NCBI RefSeq assembly: GCF_016592155.1
Contig: NZ_AP024237.1
Coordinates: forward strand, 4,340,001 to 4,404,000
Reading direction: 5' to 3'
Source: Mycobacterium heckeshornense
Lineage (GTDB): Bacteria; Actinomycetota; Actinomycetes; Mycobacteriales; Mycobacteriaceae
DNA: 64,000 bases
The translations under genes were made by a program, and so were the position numbers. Of the stretch, positions 46,156-57,181 are shown in pieces. Below the pieces are notes generated by a model. That model saw only the letters and a list, made by a program, of their open reading frames with translations. It did not search any database and had not been told where the DNA came from. Numbering within the stretch: the first letter of the stretch is position 1; each line of letters starts with the position of its first letter.

Positions 46156-47571
46156 GTGACCAAGACGTTTGTCGGCTCACGGGTTCGTCAGCTGCGCAAG
46201 GAGCGCGGCTTCAGTCAGGCCGCGTTGGCCCAGATGCTCGACATTTCCCCGAGCTACCTCAACCAGATCGAACACGACGTACGGCCGCTGACGGTGGCGG
46301 TGCTGCTGCGGATCACCGAGGTGTTCGGGGTGGACGCGACCTTCTTCGCCTCCCAGGACGACACCCGGCTGCTGGCCGAATTGCGTGAGGTGACATTGGA
46401 CCGCGACCTGGATGTCGACGTCGACATGACCGAGGTCGCCGAAATGGTCGGTGCCCACCCGAAGCTGGCCCGCGCGATGGTCAACCTGCACCGGCGCTAC
46501 CGGATCACCACCGCGCAACTGGCGGCCGCGACCGAGGAGCGCTACTTCGACGGCAGCGGCAGCGGGCTACTCACCATGCCGCACGAAGAGGTTCGCGACT
46601 ACTTCTACCAGCGCCAGAATTACCTGCACGAGCTCGACACCGCCGCCGAGGACCTCACCATTGCGATGCGCATGCACCGCGGCGATCTGGGCCGTGAGCT
46701 GGCTCGCCGACTCACCGATGTGCACGGTGTGCACATCAACAAGCGCATCGACCTCGGCGACACCGTGTTGCACCGTTACGACCCGCAGACCAAAACCCTG
46801 GAGATCAGCAGCCACCTGTCGCCCGGCCAGCAGGTGTTCAAGATGGCCGCCGAATTGGCCTACCTGGAATTCGGTGAGCTGATCGATGCCATGGTCGAAG
46901 AAGGCAAGTTCACCTCCGAGGAGTCCCGTAAGCTGGCCAGGCTTGGGCTGGCCAACTACTTCGCGGCCGCGACCGTGTTACCGTATCGGCAGTTTCACGA
47001 TGTCGCCGAGAACTTCCGCTACGACATCGAACGGCTCTCGGCGTTCTACGGTGTGAGCTACGAGACCATCTGCCATCGGCTTTCGACCCTGCAGCGGCCG
47101 TCGATGCGTGGCGTGCCGTTCTCGTTCGTCCGCGTCGACCGAGCGGGGAACATGTCAAAACGCCAGTCCGCCACCGGCTTTCACTTCTCGTCCAGCGGCG
47201 GCACCTGCCCGCTGTGGAACGTCTACGAAACCTTCGCCAACCCCGGCAAGATCTTGGTGCAGATCGCCCAGATGCCCGACGGCCGCAACTACATGTGGGT
47301 GGCCCGCACCGTGGAGCGGCGGGCGTCACGATATGGTCAGCCCGGCAAAACGTTCGCGATCGGGCTGGGCTGCGAACTTCGGCACGCCCACCGACTGGTC
47401 TACTCGGAAGGACTGGACTTGTCTGGGGATGCCGCCACTCCGATCGGTGCGGGCTGCCGCGTCTGCGAACGCGACAACTGCCCCCAGCGGGCTTTCCCGG
47501 CGCTGGGCCGCGCACTCGACCTCGACGAACACCGCAGCACGGTGTCTCCCTACCTGGTGAAACCGGCGTGA
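46156..47571 (+). CDS. ramB: Transcriptional regulator RamB
   Basis: A 471-residue regulator of glyoxylate, acetate and propionate metabolism. N-terminal XRE helix-turn-helix at about 5-60 (RQLRKERGFSQAALAQMLDI). Central IrrE/peptidase-like domain containing AAELAYLEFGELIDAMVEEG (about 233-252). C-terminal Cys-rich block GAGCRVCERDNCPQRAFPAL (about 432-451) that may bind metal or an Fe-S group. GTG 46156 gives VTKTFVGSRVRQLRKERG. Ends in a GTGA overlap with Rv0464c. Directly represses icl1 in M. tuberculosis. Confidence 0.95.
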   Translation: MTKTFVGSRVRQLRKERGFSQAALAQMLDISPSYLNQIEHDVRPLTVAVLLRITEVFGVDATFFASQDDTRLLAELREVTLDRDLDVDVDMTEVAEMVGAHPKLARAMVNLHRRYRITTAQLAAATEERYFDGSGSGLLTMPHEEVRDYFYQRQNYLHELDTAAEDLTIAMRMHRGDLGRELARRLTDVHGVHINKRIDLGDTVLHRYDPQTKTLEISSHLSPGQQVFKMAAELAYLEFGELIDAMVEEGKFTSEESRKLARLGLANYFAAATVLPYRQFHDVAENFRYDIERLSAFYGVSYETICHRLSTLQRPSMRGVPFSFVRVDRAGNMSKRQSATGFHFSSSGGTCPLWNVYETFANPGKILVQIAQMPDGRNYMWVARTVERRASRYGQPGKTFAIGLGCELRHAHRLVYSEGLDLSGDAATPIGAGCRVCERDNCPQRAFPALGRALDLDEHRSTVSPYLVKPA

Positions 47572-48119
47572 CGGCGCAGGTGGGCCGCATCCCGTCGGGG
47601 GGTGTGCGCGAGCTCGGGCTGATCAATTGGGTGCTGGCCAAATTCGGTGCGCGCACCGTCGGCGCTCCGGAAATGCACCTGTTCACCACGCTCGGTCAGC
47701 ACAAACGGCTGTTCTGGCTGTGGCTGCCGTATTCGGGTGGGCTGCTGCGCGGACGGTTACCACGCGCCGACACCGAACTGGTGATCCTGCGCGTCGCGCA
47801 TCTGCGCTCCTGTGAATACGAACTGCAGCATCACCGCAACATGGCCCGCCGGCGCGGGCTGGACACCCAGACGCAAGAGGCGATCTTCAACTGGCCCGCG
47901 ACGTCCGGTCGGCTCACCGCGCGACAGCAAGCATTGCTCAAGGCCACCGACGAATTCGTCCTTCACCGCTCGATCAGCGATCAAACCTGGCGAGAGCTGT
48001 CGGCTCATCTTGACCGTCGTGAGATCATCGAATTCTGCTTGCTTGCAGCACAATACGACGGGCTGGCGGCGACGATGTCCGCCCTCGAGCTTCCGCTGGA
48101 CCACCCGGAGCACAGGTAG
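47568..48119 (+). CDS. AhpD/carboxymuconolactone decarboxylase-like protein (Rv0464c homologue)
   Basis: A 183-residue CMD-family protein (peroxidase or decarboxylase-like). The conserved region is LRVAHLRSCEYELQHHRNMA (about 71-90); AhpD has a Cys-x-x-Cys here but only one Cys remains, so disulphide chemistry is probably absent. C-terminal LLAAQYDGLAATMSALELPL. Coupled to ramB by GTGA. The last 39 coding bases are repeated at 52109, after the mmpL cassette. Confidence 0.88.
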   Translation: MTAQVGRIPSGGVRELGLINWVLAKFGARTVGAPEMHLFTTLGQHKRLFWLWLPYSGGLLRGRLPRADTELVILRVAHLRSCEYELQHHRNMARRRGLDTQTQEAIFNWPATSGRLTARQQALLKATDEFVLHRSISDQTWRELSAHLDRREIIEFCLLAAQYDGLAATMSALELPLDHPEHR

Positions 48120-48123
48120 GTCG
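48081..48123 (+). repeat. Left 43-bp direct repeat flanking the mmpL cassette (Rv0464c 3' end)
   Basis: GCCCTCGAGCTTCCGCTGGA onward to TAGGTCG, matching 52109-52151 with 3 mismatches. This copy forms the intact 3' end of Rv0464c. The spacing gives an element of about 4.0 kb between repeats. Confidence 0.75.
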
Positions 48124-48212
48124 GGGCGTCGGTACCGCCAGCATCGATGTTGTCGACTGGCCTCGGGAGTTTGCTACCGGATGCCACGCAGGAGTACTGG
48201 ATTCCGACTGGA

Positions 48213-51200
48213 TCAAGGGCGATTTGGCCACCAACTGGCTTCGCGTAACAGGGTGGCGATCGCCGGCACGGTGAGCGTGCGCACCACAAAGGTGTCCAGC
48301 AAGAGGCCACATCCGATGATCAGTCCTGCCTGAAGCATGATCGCGATCGAACCGGCCATGAGTCCAAACATGCTGGCGGCGAAAATCAGCCCGGCTGAGG
48401 TGATCACCGAGCCGGTCGTGGCCACGGTTCGCAGCACCCCCACGCGGATGTTGCGGGCTGATTCGTCGCGCAGCCGGGAAACCAGCAACATGTTGTAGTC
48501 CGCGCCGACGGCCACCAAAATGATGAATGCCAGCAGGGGCACGGGCCAGGCGATCTGCTGCCCCAACCCGTACTGGAAGAAAAGCACCCCAATGCCGAGT
48601 GCAGCCGCGTAGTTGAGCACGACGGTGCCCAGCAGGTAGATCGGAGCGAGCACGGCGCGCAGCAGCAGGATCAGGATGACACCGACGATGACGAGGGTTG
48701 CGGCACCAAGTTGGTGGAAGTCCGCTGACAGTAGGTGTTGGATGTCGGCGTTGACAGCGGGAAAGCCCGCAATGGCCACACTGGCGTCGGCTAGTGAGGT
48801 GTTGGGGCGCGCCGCGTTGGCGACCTCGGTGATCGTATGAGCGAGCGTCATCGCTTCACCGCTGTATGGGTCGCAGGTGGATTCGATCGCGAAGCGGGCG
48901 GTTTTGCCGTCAGGTGACAGAAATTGGCGCGCGATGTCGCTGAATTGGCGGTTTTCGAAAACGCTAGCCGGTAGGTAAAATCCAGTCGACGAATCCGATC
49001 CGGCGCTGACGCGAGCGGCGTTTTGCAGCTGCGCGGCAATTTGGCTCATCCCGGATAGTAGTTGGATGTTGCTGTCCGCGAGGGCGTGCACCCCGGTCGC
49101 CAGTCCTTGTGCCCCAGATGCGAGCTGGCTGATGCCGTTTTGGAGCCGACGGATGCTGCCAGCGAAATCGGTTGGGCCACCCAATGTACCGAAGGCTGAA
49201 TCAAGTGATTCTAGGGCGTTCTGAACGTCGGCCACTATGGCAGCGACACTTCCATCCTGACTCAATTGATCTGCAAGGCTTTCGATTTCATCGAAAAATC
49301 CAACATCGCGCAACGTGACAAGAGCCTGGATGTGGTCGCGGAGCTGCCCGCATTGCGGTGTAGCGGCGCACCATGGTGCGGTGTGGAGCGCGCTCGCCAG
49401 GGGATCAATGGCACTGATCGCCGTCTTGGCCTGCTCAGCCAGCGGTCGCAGCCCCGGTCCAGAGCGCAGTGCCTGGTCGATGGCGGGTGCAGCGACACCC
49501 AGCTGGCTCAATAGCGGTCGCACCCGCTGTACGGATTGCCCTGCGCGCTGGGCTGGCGTGAGCGCGACGGTCAACGGCGTGAGCGCGGCTTGCAACGTGG
49601 TATCCAGCCGGGACAATCCGGTGGCGAGCTGATCAGCGCCGTTCGTCAATTCGGCAAGGTCGTCCTTGTGGGCTTGCCCGTCGGCGACCGCTCCCGCCAT
49701 CTTGTCGCCGATCTGGCTATTCTGCCAGGACAATTGCGCTTGCTCGAGGCGAGTCCCGTTCGGTCGGGTAATACCGGATACCTTGGTCACGCCTGGTAGC
49801 TGGGCTACCCGAGAAGCCATCTGGTCAAGGTCGGCCAGCCCTTTGCCAGTCCGCAAATCCCTTGGCGAGGTGACGACTAAAAACTCTGTGATAATAACGT
49901 CCTTGCGAAAGTGCCTGTCCAGCAGGCGATACCCCTCGTTGCTAGCGCTGGCACCGGTCTGGCCTTTGCGGTCGTCGTAACTGATGCGCATGGTCGCCAC
50001 CAGCGAGCCCAAGGCCAGCAAGATGGCCAGGCTGGCGACCAGCAAGGGCGCCGGCCGACGTACCACTACCACCGCTACGCGGTTCCAGTAACGACGAGTC
50101 CGATCCGGTTTGGGCTCGCCGATGCCCCGTTGGGCCGCCAGCGCCAGCACCGGGGGAAGTAGTGTCACAGTAGCCAAAAAGCCGACGAAAACCGCGACTG
50201 CGCAAGCCGGACCCAATGCTGCGAATACCGGCAGACGCGCGAAAATCATTGCCAAGAAAGCGAATGCGACGGTCGCCGCGGACGCCAGGATTACCCGCCC
50301 AATGGTCGCGGTCGCGTTGATGATCGCGGTTTGTGTGGCCACGCCCTGCCGGCGCTGCTCGTGGTAGCGGCTGATCAAGAACACCGTGTAGTCGGTTCCC
50401 GCGCCCAACAGAATCACGGTCATGAACGCGATGGTGAACTGCGACACCGGCATACCCAGCTCGCCCAGCGCCGATAGCACACCGCGACCTACAGCTAGGC
50501 TCAATGCAATAACCAGCAGTGGCAGTAAGGCGGTAAACACTGAACGGTATACCGCTAGTAGAACGCCGGCGATCAATGCTGCCGTGGCAATCGAGATAAC
50601 GAGGAGATCCTTTTCCGCGGCTGCGATTTGGTCGCTGAAGGTGGCCGGGGGGCCGGTCACACGCACCAGTGTCGGCGAGTCGCCGAATGCTCGGGCGGCG
50701 ATGTCGCGGACCGCCTGCACCGAATCGGCCGCGGTCGGATCCCCTAGTGTGCCAGCGATGCCCACCGGCAGGTACCACGCTTTGCCGTCACGGCTGACCG
50801 CTTGGGCCGCGGTGACCGGGTCAGCCAGCAGATCGTGGACCATCAACACGTGTTGGGTGTCGGCGCGCAGACGGAGAACCAGAGTGTCGTAGCGAGCGCG
50901 TGCCGACCGGGTCAAACCCGCGGGATCTTCCATCGCGACGACGATCATTGTCTTCGACCCGCGCTCGCCGAACGCCGCGCTCATTTTGTCGAGCGCCCGC
51001 AAAGACGCTACATCGCGCGGGATCATGTCAACCGATTGTTGCTTGACCACCGTCTCCAGCTGCGGAAAAAGCAGGGCCAAGGCGGCGGCGAGCACGATCC
51101 ATGCGCCGATGACTACCGCCTTGTGGTCGAGGGTGAACCGTGCCAGCGCGCCGAGCGCGGCACTGTATTCCCCGGCGCGCTCGCCGGGGCGGCGCGGCTT

Positions 51201-51257
51201 ATCTTGCGGTCGGCGCGAGGGGCAAGCACCGTCCGGGCGTGTGCGCTGTTCGGTCAT
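48213..51257 (-). CDS. MmpL-family RND lipid exporter
   Basis: A 1014-residue RND transporter. Two MMPL domains: first with helices around residues 45-65 and 210-370 (GTDYTVFLISRYHEQRR near 303-319), second around 830-1000 (GADYNMLLVSRLRDESARN). The paired Asp-Tyr motifs are the proton relay of MmpL proteins. Large periplasmic loops lie at 65-200 and 430-800; the second has long helical repeats (SQLASGAQGLATGVHALADS) and Cys pairs. Substrates of MmpL proteins are envelope lipids or siderophores, not predictable here. It follows a TetR gene in the same direction with a strong operator between. No mmpS gene is adjacent. Confidence 0.9.
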   Translation of the reverse strand: MTEQRTRPDGACPSRRPQDKPRRPGERAGEYSAALGALARFTLDHKAVVIGAWIVLAAALALLFPQLETVVKQQSVDMIPRDVASLRALDKMSAAFGERGSKTMIVVAMEDPAGLTRSARARYDTLVLRLRADTQHVLMVHDLLADPVTAAQAVSRDGKAWYLPVGIAGTLGDPTAADSVQAVRDIAARAFGDSPTLVRVTGPPATFSDQIAAAEKDLLVISIATAALIAGVLLAVYRSVFTALLPLLVIALSLAVGRGVLSALGELGMPVSQFTIAFMTVILLGAGTDYTVFLISRYHEQRRQGVATQTAIINATATIGRVILASAATVAFAFLAMIFARLPVFAALGPACAVAVFVGFLATVTLLPPVLALAAQRGIGEPKPDRTRRYWNRVAVVVVRRPAPLLVASLAILLALGSLVATMRISYDDRKGQTGASASNEGYRLLDRHFRKDVIITEFLVVTSPRDLRTGKGLADLDQMASRVAQLPGVTKVSGITRPNGTRLEQAQLSWQNSQIGDKMAGAVADGQAHKDDLAELTNGADQLATGLSRLDTTLQAALTPLTVALTPAQRAGQSVQRVRPLLSQLGVAAPAIDQALRSGPGLRPLAEQAKTAISAIDPLASALHTAPWCAATPQCGQLRDHIQALVTLRDVGFFDEIESLADQLSQDGSVAAIVADVQNALESLDSAFGTLGGPTDFAGSIRRLQNGISQLASGAQGLATGVHALADSNIQLLSGMSQIAAQLQNAARVSAGSDSSTGFYLPASVFENRQFSDIARQFLSPDGKTARFAIESTCDPYSGEAMTLAHTITEVANAARPNTSLADASVAIAGFPAVNADIQHLLSADFHQLGAATLVIVGVILILLLRAVLAPIYLLGTVVLNYAAALGIGVLFFQYGLGQQIAWPVPLLAFIILVAVGADYNMLLVSRLRDESARNIRVGVLRTVATTGSVITSAGLIFAASMFGLMAGSIAIMLQAGLIIGCGLLLDTFVVRTLTVPAIATLLREASWWPNRP

Positions 51258-51286
51258 GGCCGCTCGCTTCGCTGCATCAAAACGAC

Positions 51287-51315
51287 ACTAGTGGTATCGC
51301 TCCGATACTACTAGT
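51287..51315. promoter_or_regulatory. TetR operator, 13-base inverted repeat
   Basis: ACTAGTGGTATCG and CGATACTACTAGT flank CTC, so the arms match in 12 of 13 positions. It lies 30 bases upstream of mmpL and 18 bases after the TetR stop. An excellent dyad for repression of mmpL. Confidence 0.7.
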
Positions 51316-51332
51316 CTCGATTCTGCCCGTGG

Positions 51333-52007
51333 CTAGCGTCGGGCCCGCGGGCGACCTTGCCTGCGCTGCCGGCGATGGGCATGCAGGAAATCGTCCACCA
51401 TGCGGATGCGGTCCTGGGGCGTAAGTACTTTCATGCCGGTGAGCTTGGCGAAAACGATGGGGCCGACCAACTGGATGATGGCCAGGGTGATGTCGAGATC
51501 GTCGAGTTCGACGCGGGCCTCGGGGCTGGTCAACAGCGCATCAAAAGGTTGCCGGTACTGCTCGATGACGCGTGTACTGAGGCCGGCCAGGGGCTTGCGG
51601 CGGTCACTGTCCGGATCGCCGGGCCCTAGCGCGAGCCAGGCCAGCGCGGTCAGGTGCAGGGGTGCCTCGTCGATCAGCGCGGCCTGACGGTTCAGCAGTT
51701 CGATCAGCTGTTGACGCAGGTCCCCGGACGGCGGGGGCGGCGTCACCTGGGGCAGCAACCGCTCGAACGCCGCCGCCAACAGGTGCGTAGAGCTCGTGAA
51801 GTGCCGGTACAGCGTCGTGCGCGCCACCTTTGACAAGCGCGTGACCGCCTCCACAGTGACCGCTTCCACACCACCGCTGACCAACAGCGACGTCGCGGCG
51901 TCCAGCAACCGGGCGCGCGATCGCAGTCGCCGTGGGTCGACATCGTCACCGTCGGCGATGTCCTCCAGCGCGCGTTTCGACTCTTTGACTCGATCGACTG
52001 CGGCCAT
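51333..52007 (-). CDS. TetR-family regulator of mmpL
   Basis: A 224-residue TetR protein. The DNA-binding domain (about 26-80) includes ATSLLVSGGVEAVTVEAVTR and SKVARTTLYRHFTSSTHLLA. C-terminal half helical (PF16859-like, LDITLAIIQLVGPIVFAKLT) with a basic tail (HRRQRRQGRPRARR). Transcribed into mmpL; no homologue at this site in H37Rv. Likely the repressor of the cassette through the 51287-51315 dyad. Confidence 0.88.
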   Translation of the reverse strand: MAAVDRVKESKRALEDIADGDDVDPRRLRSRARLLDAATSLLVSGGVEAVTVEAVTRLSKVARTTLYRHFTSSTHLLAAAFERLLPQVTPPPPSGDLRQQLIELLNRQAALIDEAPLHLTALAWLALGPGDPDSDRRKPLAGLSTRVIEQYRQPFDALLTSPEARVELDDLDITLAIIQLVGPIVFAKLTGMKVLTPQDRIRMVDDFLHAHRRQRRQGRPRARR

Positions 52008-52108
52008 CGGTAAGCACGCTCCTGGCTAGGGTTTTCCGGTTTGCAGGCGGTGAATGCTACTCCGCGCTTCGATGTTGCTGGAAAGCTAATACGGCGCCTT
52101 TTTCGCCA

Positions 52109-52151
52109 GCCCTCGAACTTCCGCTGGACCACCCGGATCACAGATAGGTCG
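52109..52151 (+). repeat. Right 43-bp direct repeat flanking the mmpL cassette
   Basis: GCCCTCGAACTTCCGCTGGA onward to TAGGTCG, 40 of 43 identical to 48081-48123. It still encodes the end of Rv0464c (ALELPLDHPDHR then TAG) without the rest of the gene, and overlaps the 3' end of Rv0463, the gene normally beside Rv0464c. Confidence 0.75.
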
Positions 52152-52433
52152 CGCTGAGCACACCCAACGTCAGCACGACAGGAAGAACCGGCAGTGCAAA
52201 CGCGAACGCCGCCCACGGGTAACGTCGTCGCCGACGCAGCCGCAAGCCCCACCACCCGGAGCACACCGCCACCGCGACCGACAAAATCAGCACCACCGCG
52301 CTCCAACGGCTCACCGTCGTGGTGGCAGCGCCGACCGAAATCGCTACCAGCCAGCCGATGTAGCCCACGATCACCCCGGCGACGGCGCCGAGAATCGTCG
52401 CGCCGTGGTGCGGCCCGTCGCCCAGCAGCAGCA

Positions 52434-52434
<1 letters not shown>
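52138..52434 (-). CDS. Small membrane protein (Rv0463 homologue)
   Basis: A 98-residue protein with about three hydrophobic helices (ATILGAVAGVIVGYIGWLVA, VVLILSVAVAVCSGWWGL and the C-terminal FALPVLPVVLTLGVLS). Arg-rich loop LRLRRRRRY. ATG 52434 overlaps the lpdC stop by one base (TGATG), so the two are coupled. Unknown function. Confidence 0.85.
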
Positions 52435-53831
<1,397 letters not shown>

Positions 53832-53858
53832 CGTGCCCACCCTAGTGGGACCCGGCAC

Positions 53859-53885
53859 CCATCCGTCATCGTGGTCGCTCCGAAT
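53859..53885 (+). promoter_or_regulatory. SigK-type promoter of mpt83
   Basis: CCATCC at 53859-53864 and CCGAAT at 53880-53885 with 15-base spacing match the SigK -35 and -10 consensus known from M. tuberculosis mpt83/mpt70 genes. It starts about 64 bases before the mpt83 ATG. Confidence 0.75.
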
Positions 53886-53948
53886 ACCCCACGTCCGACC
53901 AGAAGGGCGGCGACAGCAGGCCGTCCGTGACGCAGGAGTGACAACCCG

Positions 53949-54614
53949 ATGACGAACATTTCGACCAAGACACTCGCGGCGGCCGGCCTTGCGGCCACCG
54001 CCATCGTGGGCTTCGCGGCTTGCTCAAGCCACAAGTCCGAGTCGGAGCAGACCACAAGCATGAAACCTGCCACCAGCACGGCTGCACCCGCGACGTCGTC
54101 GGCGATGGCGGACCCGGCGGCCGACCTGGTCGGTCCCGGGTGCTCGGACTATGCGGCGCTGCACCCCAGCGGCCCGGCCTCGGTGGCCGGCATGGCGCAA
54201 GACCCGGTCGCCACGGCGGCGTCGAACAACCCGATGCTTTCGACGCTGACGTCGGCGCTCTCGGGCCAGCTGAATCCGAACGTGAACCTGGTCGACACCC
54301 TCAACAACGGCCAATACACGGTGTTCGCCCCGACCAACGACGCCTTCAACAAGCTCCCGGCGGGCACGATCGACCAGCTCAAGACCGACTCGCAGATGCT
54401 GAAAAACATCCTGACCTACCACGTGGTGCAGGGCCAGCTGAGCCCGGCAAAGGTCGACGGCACACACAAGACCCTCCAAGGCGCTGACGTGACGGTGGCC
54501 GGTCAGGGCAACGACCTCAAAGTCAACAACGCGGGACTGGTCTGCGGCGGGGTCCACACCGCCAACGCGACGGTGTACATGATCGACACGGTGTTGATGC
54601 CGCCCGCCCAGTAA
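53949..54614 (+). CDS. mpt83: Fasciclin-domain lipoprotein MPT83
   Basis: A 221-residue surface lipoprotein of the SigK regulon, homologous to Rv2873. Lipobox FAAC with Cys25 (Phe replaces the usual Leu), a Ser/Thr/Pro-rich linker, then a FAS1 domain at about 80-220 with [13 protein letters not shown] and [12 protein letters not shown]. Ends [20 protein letters not shown] as in MPT83. Adhesin or cell-surface antigen. Divergent from lpdC. Confidence 0.93.
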   Translation: MTNISTKTLAAAGLAATAIVGFAACSSHKSESEQTTSMKPATSTAAPATSSAMADPAADLVGPGCSDYAALHPSGPASVAGMAQDPVATAASNNPMLSTLTSALSGQLNPNVNLVDTLNNGQYTVFAPTNDAFNKLPAGTIDQLKTDSQMLKNILTYHVVQGQLSPAKVDGTHKTLQGADVTVAGQGNDLKVNNAGLVCGGVHTANATVYMIDTVLMPPAQ

Positions 54615-54626
54615 GCACCCGGCCGT

Positions 54627-54664
54627 CATGCACGGCAGTCCGGTTTGCCGGACTGCCGTGCATG
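54627..54664 (+). terminator. Perfect 17-bp hairpin after mpt83
   Basis: CATGCACGGCAGTCCGG then TTTG then the exact complement CCGGACTGCCGTGCATG. Followed by CTGTTG, no T-run. It probably terminates mpt83 mRNA, leaving dipZ at lower expression. Confidence 0.75.
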
Positions 54665-54733
54665 CTGTTGCGGCCCAACCGATCCGCCGCTTTGTCCACC
54701 CATCCGCGGCCGATGCGGCAGCGAATACCGGGT

Positions 54734-56488
54734 ATGTTCACCCTCGCGCTGATCGGCTTCGTCGGCGGCCTGATCACTGGTATCTCACCGTGCATCCTCC
54801 CGGTCTTGCCGGTGATCTTTTTCGCCGGCGCGCATAGCGCCCCCGACGACCCCGCGCCGGCGCCGGATTCCGGTGGCGCCGTCGTCGTCGCAGCGAAGCG
54901 ATCACTGTCGGAAACGCTGCGGCCCTACCTGGTGATCGGTGGACTGGTGCTGAGCTTCAGCCTGGTTACCCTGCTCGGCTCGGCATTGCTGTCGCTGCTG
55001 CACCTGCCGCAAGACGCGATTCGCTGGGTCGCGTTGGCGGCGTTGGTGGCGATCGGGTTGGGCCTGATCTTCCCCGGGTTCGAACAGCTGCTGGAGCGCC
55101 CGTTCACCCGCATACCCCAAATACGTATCGCTACCCGCCGCAACGGCTTCGGGCTGGGTTTGGCGCTCGGTGTGCTCTATGTGCCGTGCGCGGGCCCGGT
55201 GCTGGCCGCGATCGTGGTCGCCGGGGCCACCGCGAGCATCGGCGTGGGAGTCGTCGTGCTTACCGTGGCGTTCGCGGTGGGCACCGCGGTGCCGTTGCTG
55301 TTCTTCGCCCTGGCCGGACAGCGAATAGCGCAACGGATCAGTGCTTTTCGGCGACGTCAGCGTGAGATTCGTGTCGCCGCAGGAGTCGTGACGATCCTGC
55401 TCGCTGTTGCGTTGGTCTTGAACCTGCCCGCGGCGCTGCAGCGGGCGATTCCCGACTACACCAACTCCCTGCAGGAAAAGGTCGGCGGCGGTGAGCAGGT
55501 CCGGCAGAAGCTCAATCTGGGTGGGATTGTCACCGACCAGAACAGGCAGCTGTCGAACTGCAGCAACGGGGCCTCACAGCTGGAAAACTGCGGCCCGGCA
55601 CCCGATCTCAAAAACATCGCCGCATGGCTGAACACGCCCGGCAACAAACCCGTCGACCTGCGCTCGCTGCGCGGCAAGGTGGTGCTCATCGACTTTTGGG
55701 CGTATTCGTGCATCAACTGCCAACGTGCCATCCCGCACGTCGAGGGCTGGTATCGGGCCTACAAAGACACTGGCCGCGGTTTCGAGGTGATCGGCGTGCA
55801 CACCCCCGAGTACGCGTTCGAAAAGGTCACCGCCAACGTCGAAAAGGGCGCCGCCGACTTGGGCATCACCTACCCGATCGCGCTGGACAACGGCTACTCC
55901 ACCTGGACCAACTACCGCAACAGGTATTGGCCGGCGGAGTACCTGATCGACGCGCACGGAGTGGTGCGGCATATCAAGTTCGGCGAGGGCGACTACGACG
56001 TCACCGAGCGGCTCATCAGGCAACTGCTCACCGACGCCGATCCCGGGGCCAAGCTGCCCCCGGCGGTCGACTCACCCGATCTCACCCCCAAGCAGCACAC
56101 CACCCCTGAGACGTACCTCGGGGTCGGCAAGGTGGTCAACTACGCCGGCGGCGGGATGTATGACGAGGGCACCGCCACATTCAGCTATCCGCCGAGCCTG
56201 CCCGCGGACAGCTTCGCGCTAAGTGGCCCCTGGTCACTGGACTATCAGGGCGCCACCGCCCGAAGCGACGACTCGAGCATCGAACTCAACTACCACGCCA
56301 AGGACGTCTACCTCGTCGCGGGCGGCACCGGGACGGTCACGGTGATCCGCGACGGGAAGTCGACGGCGCTGCCGATCAGCGGAGCCCCGACGTCGCATCA
56401 GATCGTCACTGGCGACCGAGTGACAGCTGGAACACTCGAGGTGCGCCTCACCAAAGGCCTGCAGGTGTACTCCTTCACCTACGGCTGA
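54734..56488 (+). CDS. dipZ: DipZ/CcdA-TlpA fusion thiol-disulphide transporter
   Basis: A 584-residue membrane protein. N-terminal CcdA-like electron-transfer domain of 6 helices (about 1-260) with SPCILPVLP near 18 and VPCAGPVL near 150. Then an exported TlpA/thioredoxin domain with active-site Cys326-Ile-Asn-Cys329 (FWAYSCINC), and a C-terminal carbohydrate-binding-like domain (about 440-584). It moves reductant to periplasmic proteins. Shorter than the 695 residues of Rv2874, mainly at the N-terminus. ATG 54734 is the first that precedes the first helix. Flanked by mpt83 and mpt70 as in M. tuberculosis. Confidence 0.92.
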   Translation: MFTLALIGFVGGLITGISPCILPVLPVIFFAGAHSAPDDPAPAPDSGGAVVVAAKRSLSETLRPYLVIGGLVLSFSLVTLLGSALLSLLHLPQDAIRWVALAALVAIGLGLIFPGFEQLLERPFTRIPQIRIATRRNGFGLGLALGVLYVPCAGPVLAAIVVAGATASIGVGVVVLTVAFAVGTAVPLLFFALAGQRIAQRISAFRRRQREIRVAAGVVTILLAVALVLNLPAALQRAIPDYTNSLQEKVGGGEQVRQKLNLGGIVTDQNRQLSNCSNGASQLENCGPAPDLKNIAAWLNTPGNKPVDLRSLRGKVVLIDFWAYSCINCQRAIPHVEGWYRAYKDTGRGFEVIGVHTPEYAFEKVTANVEKGAADLGITYPIALDNGYSTWTNYRNRYWPAEYLIDAHGVVRHIKFGEGDYDVTERLIRQLLTDADPGAKLPPAVDSPDLTPKQHTTPETYLGVGKVVNYAGGGMYDEGTATFSYPPSLPADSFALSGPWSLDYQGATARSDDSSIELNYHAKDVYLVAGGTGTVTVIRDGKSTALPISGAPTSHQIVTGDRVTAGTLEVRLTKGLQVYSFTYG

Positions 56489-56511
56489 AAGCAATCCGCG
56501 ACATCTGTGAC

Positions 56512-56538
56512 CCGTCCAACAGGCGGTCGGCTCCGAAG
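56512..56538 (+). promoter_or_regulatory. SigK-type promoter of mpt70
   Basis: CCGTCC at 56512-56517 and CCGAAG at 56533-56538, spacing 15, one mismatch each to the SigK consensus and identical geometry to the mpt83 promoter. Confidence 0.6.
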
Positions 56539-56586
56539 TACCCATGTCTTGGTGTCAACAGGAGAGTCACCGAAGGAGCGAAGGCA

Positions 56587-57174
56587 ATGAAAATCGCACA
56601 CAAGGCGCTGGCAGCAACCGGTGTTGCTGCGGCCACGATGGTGGGTCTCGCGGTGTCCACGTCGCCGACCGCGGCGGCAGCCGATCTGGTCGGCCCGGGA
56701 TGCGCGGACTACGCGGCGCTGCATCCCAGCGGTCCCGCGTCGGTGGAAGGCATGTCGCAGGACCCGGTCGCGACCGCGGCGTCGAACAACCCGGAGCTGA
56801 CCACGCTGACCGCGGCGGTCTCCGGCCAGCTCAACCCGCAGGTCAACCTGGTCGACACCCTCAACAACGGTCAGTACACCGTGTTCGCGCCGACCGATGA
56901 CGCGTTCAACAAGCTGCCCTCGTCGACCATCGACGAGCTGAAGACCAACGCGGACTTGCTGAAAAGCATCCTGACCTACCACGTGGTGCAGGGCCAGCTG
57001 AGCCCCGCCAAGATTCCCGGTACCCACAAGACGCTGCAGGGCGGCAATGTGACGGTGACCGGTCAGGGCAACAATTTGAGGATCAACAATGCCGGGCTGG
57101 TCTGCGGCGGAGTGCCCACCGCCAACGCGACGGTGTACATGATCGACACCGTGCTGATGCCACCCGGCATGTAG
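56587..57174 (+). CDS. mpt70: Secreted fasciclin-domain protein MPT70
   Basis: A 195-residue exported FAS1 protein, homologue of Rv2875. Signal peptide about 1-31 ([20 protein letters not shown], cleavage near AAA-ADL), no lipobox. FAS1 domain about 50-193 with the same motifs as MPT83 ([15 protein letters not shown]). Under SigK control; product is a major secreted antigen in M. bovis. Followed 7 bases later by the ufaA1-like gene, suggesting one operon. Confidence 0.93.
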   Translation: MKIAHKALAATGVAAATMVGLAVSTSPTAAAADLVGPGCADYAALHPSGPASVEGMSQDPVATAASNNPELTTLTAAVSGQLNPQVNLVDTLNNGQYTVFAPTDDAFNKLPSSTIDELKTNADLLKSILTYHVVQGQLSPAKIPGTHKTLQGGNVTVTGQGNNLRINNAGLVCGGVPTANATVYMIDTVLMPPGM

Positions 57175-57181
57175 GCGGTGC

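Noticed and set aside
48124..52108. Search for integrase or transposase between the 43-bp repeats
   Set aside because: Only mmpL and tetR are present, and no inverted terminal repeats were seen at the ends, so it is not called a mobile element.
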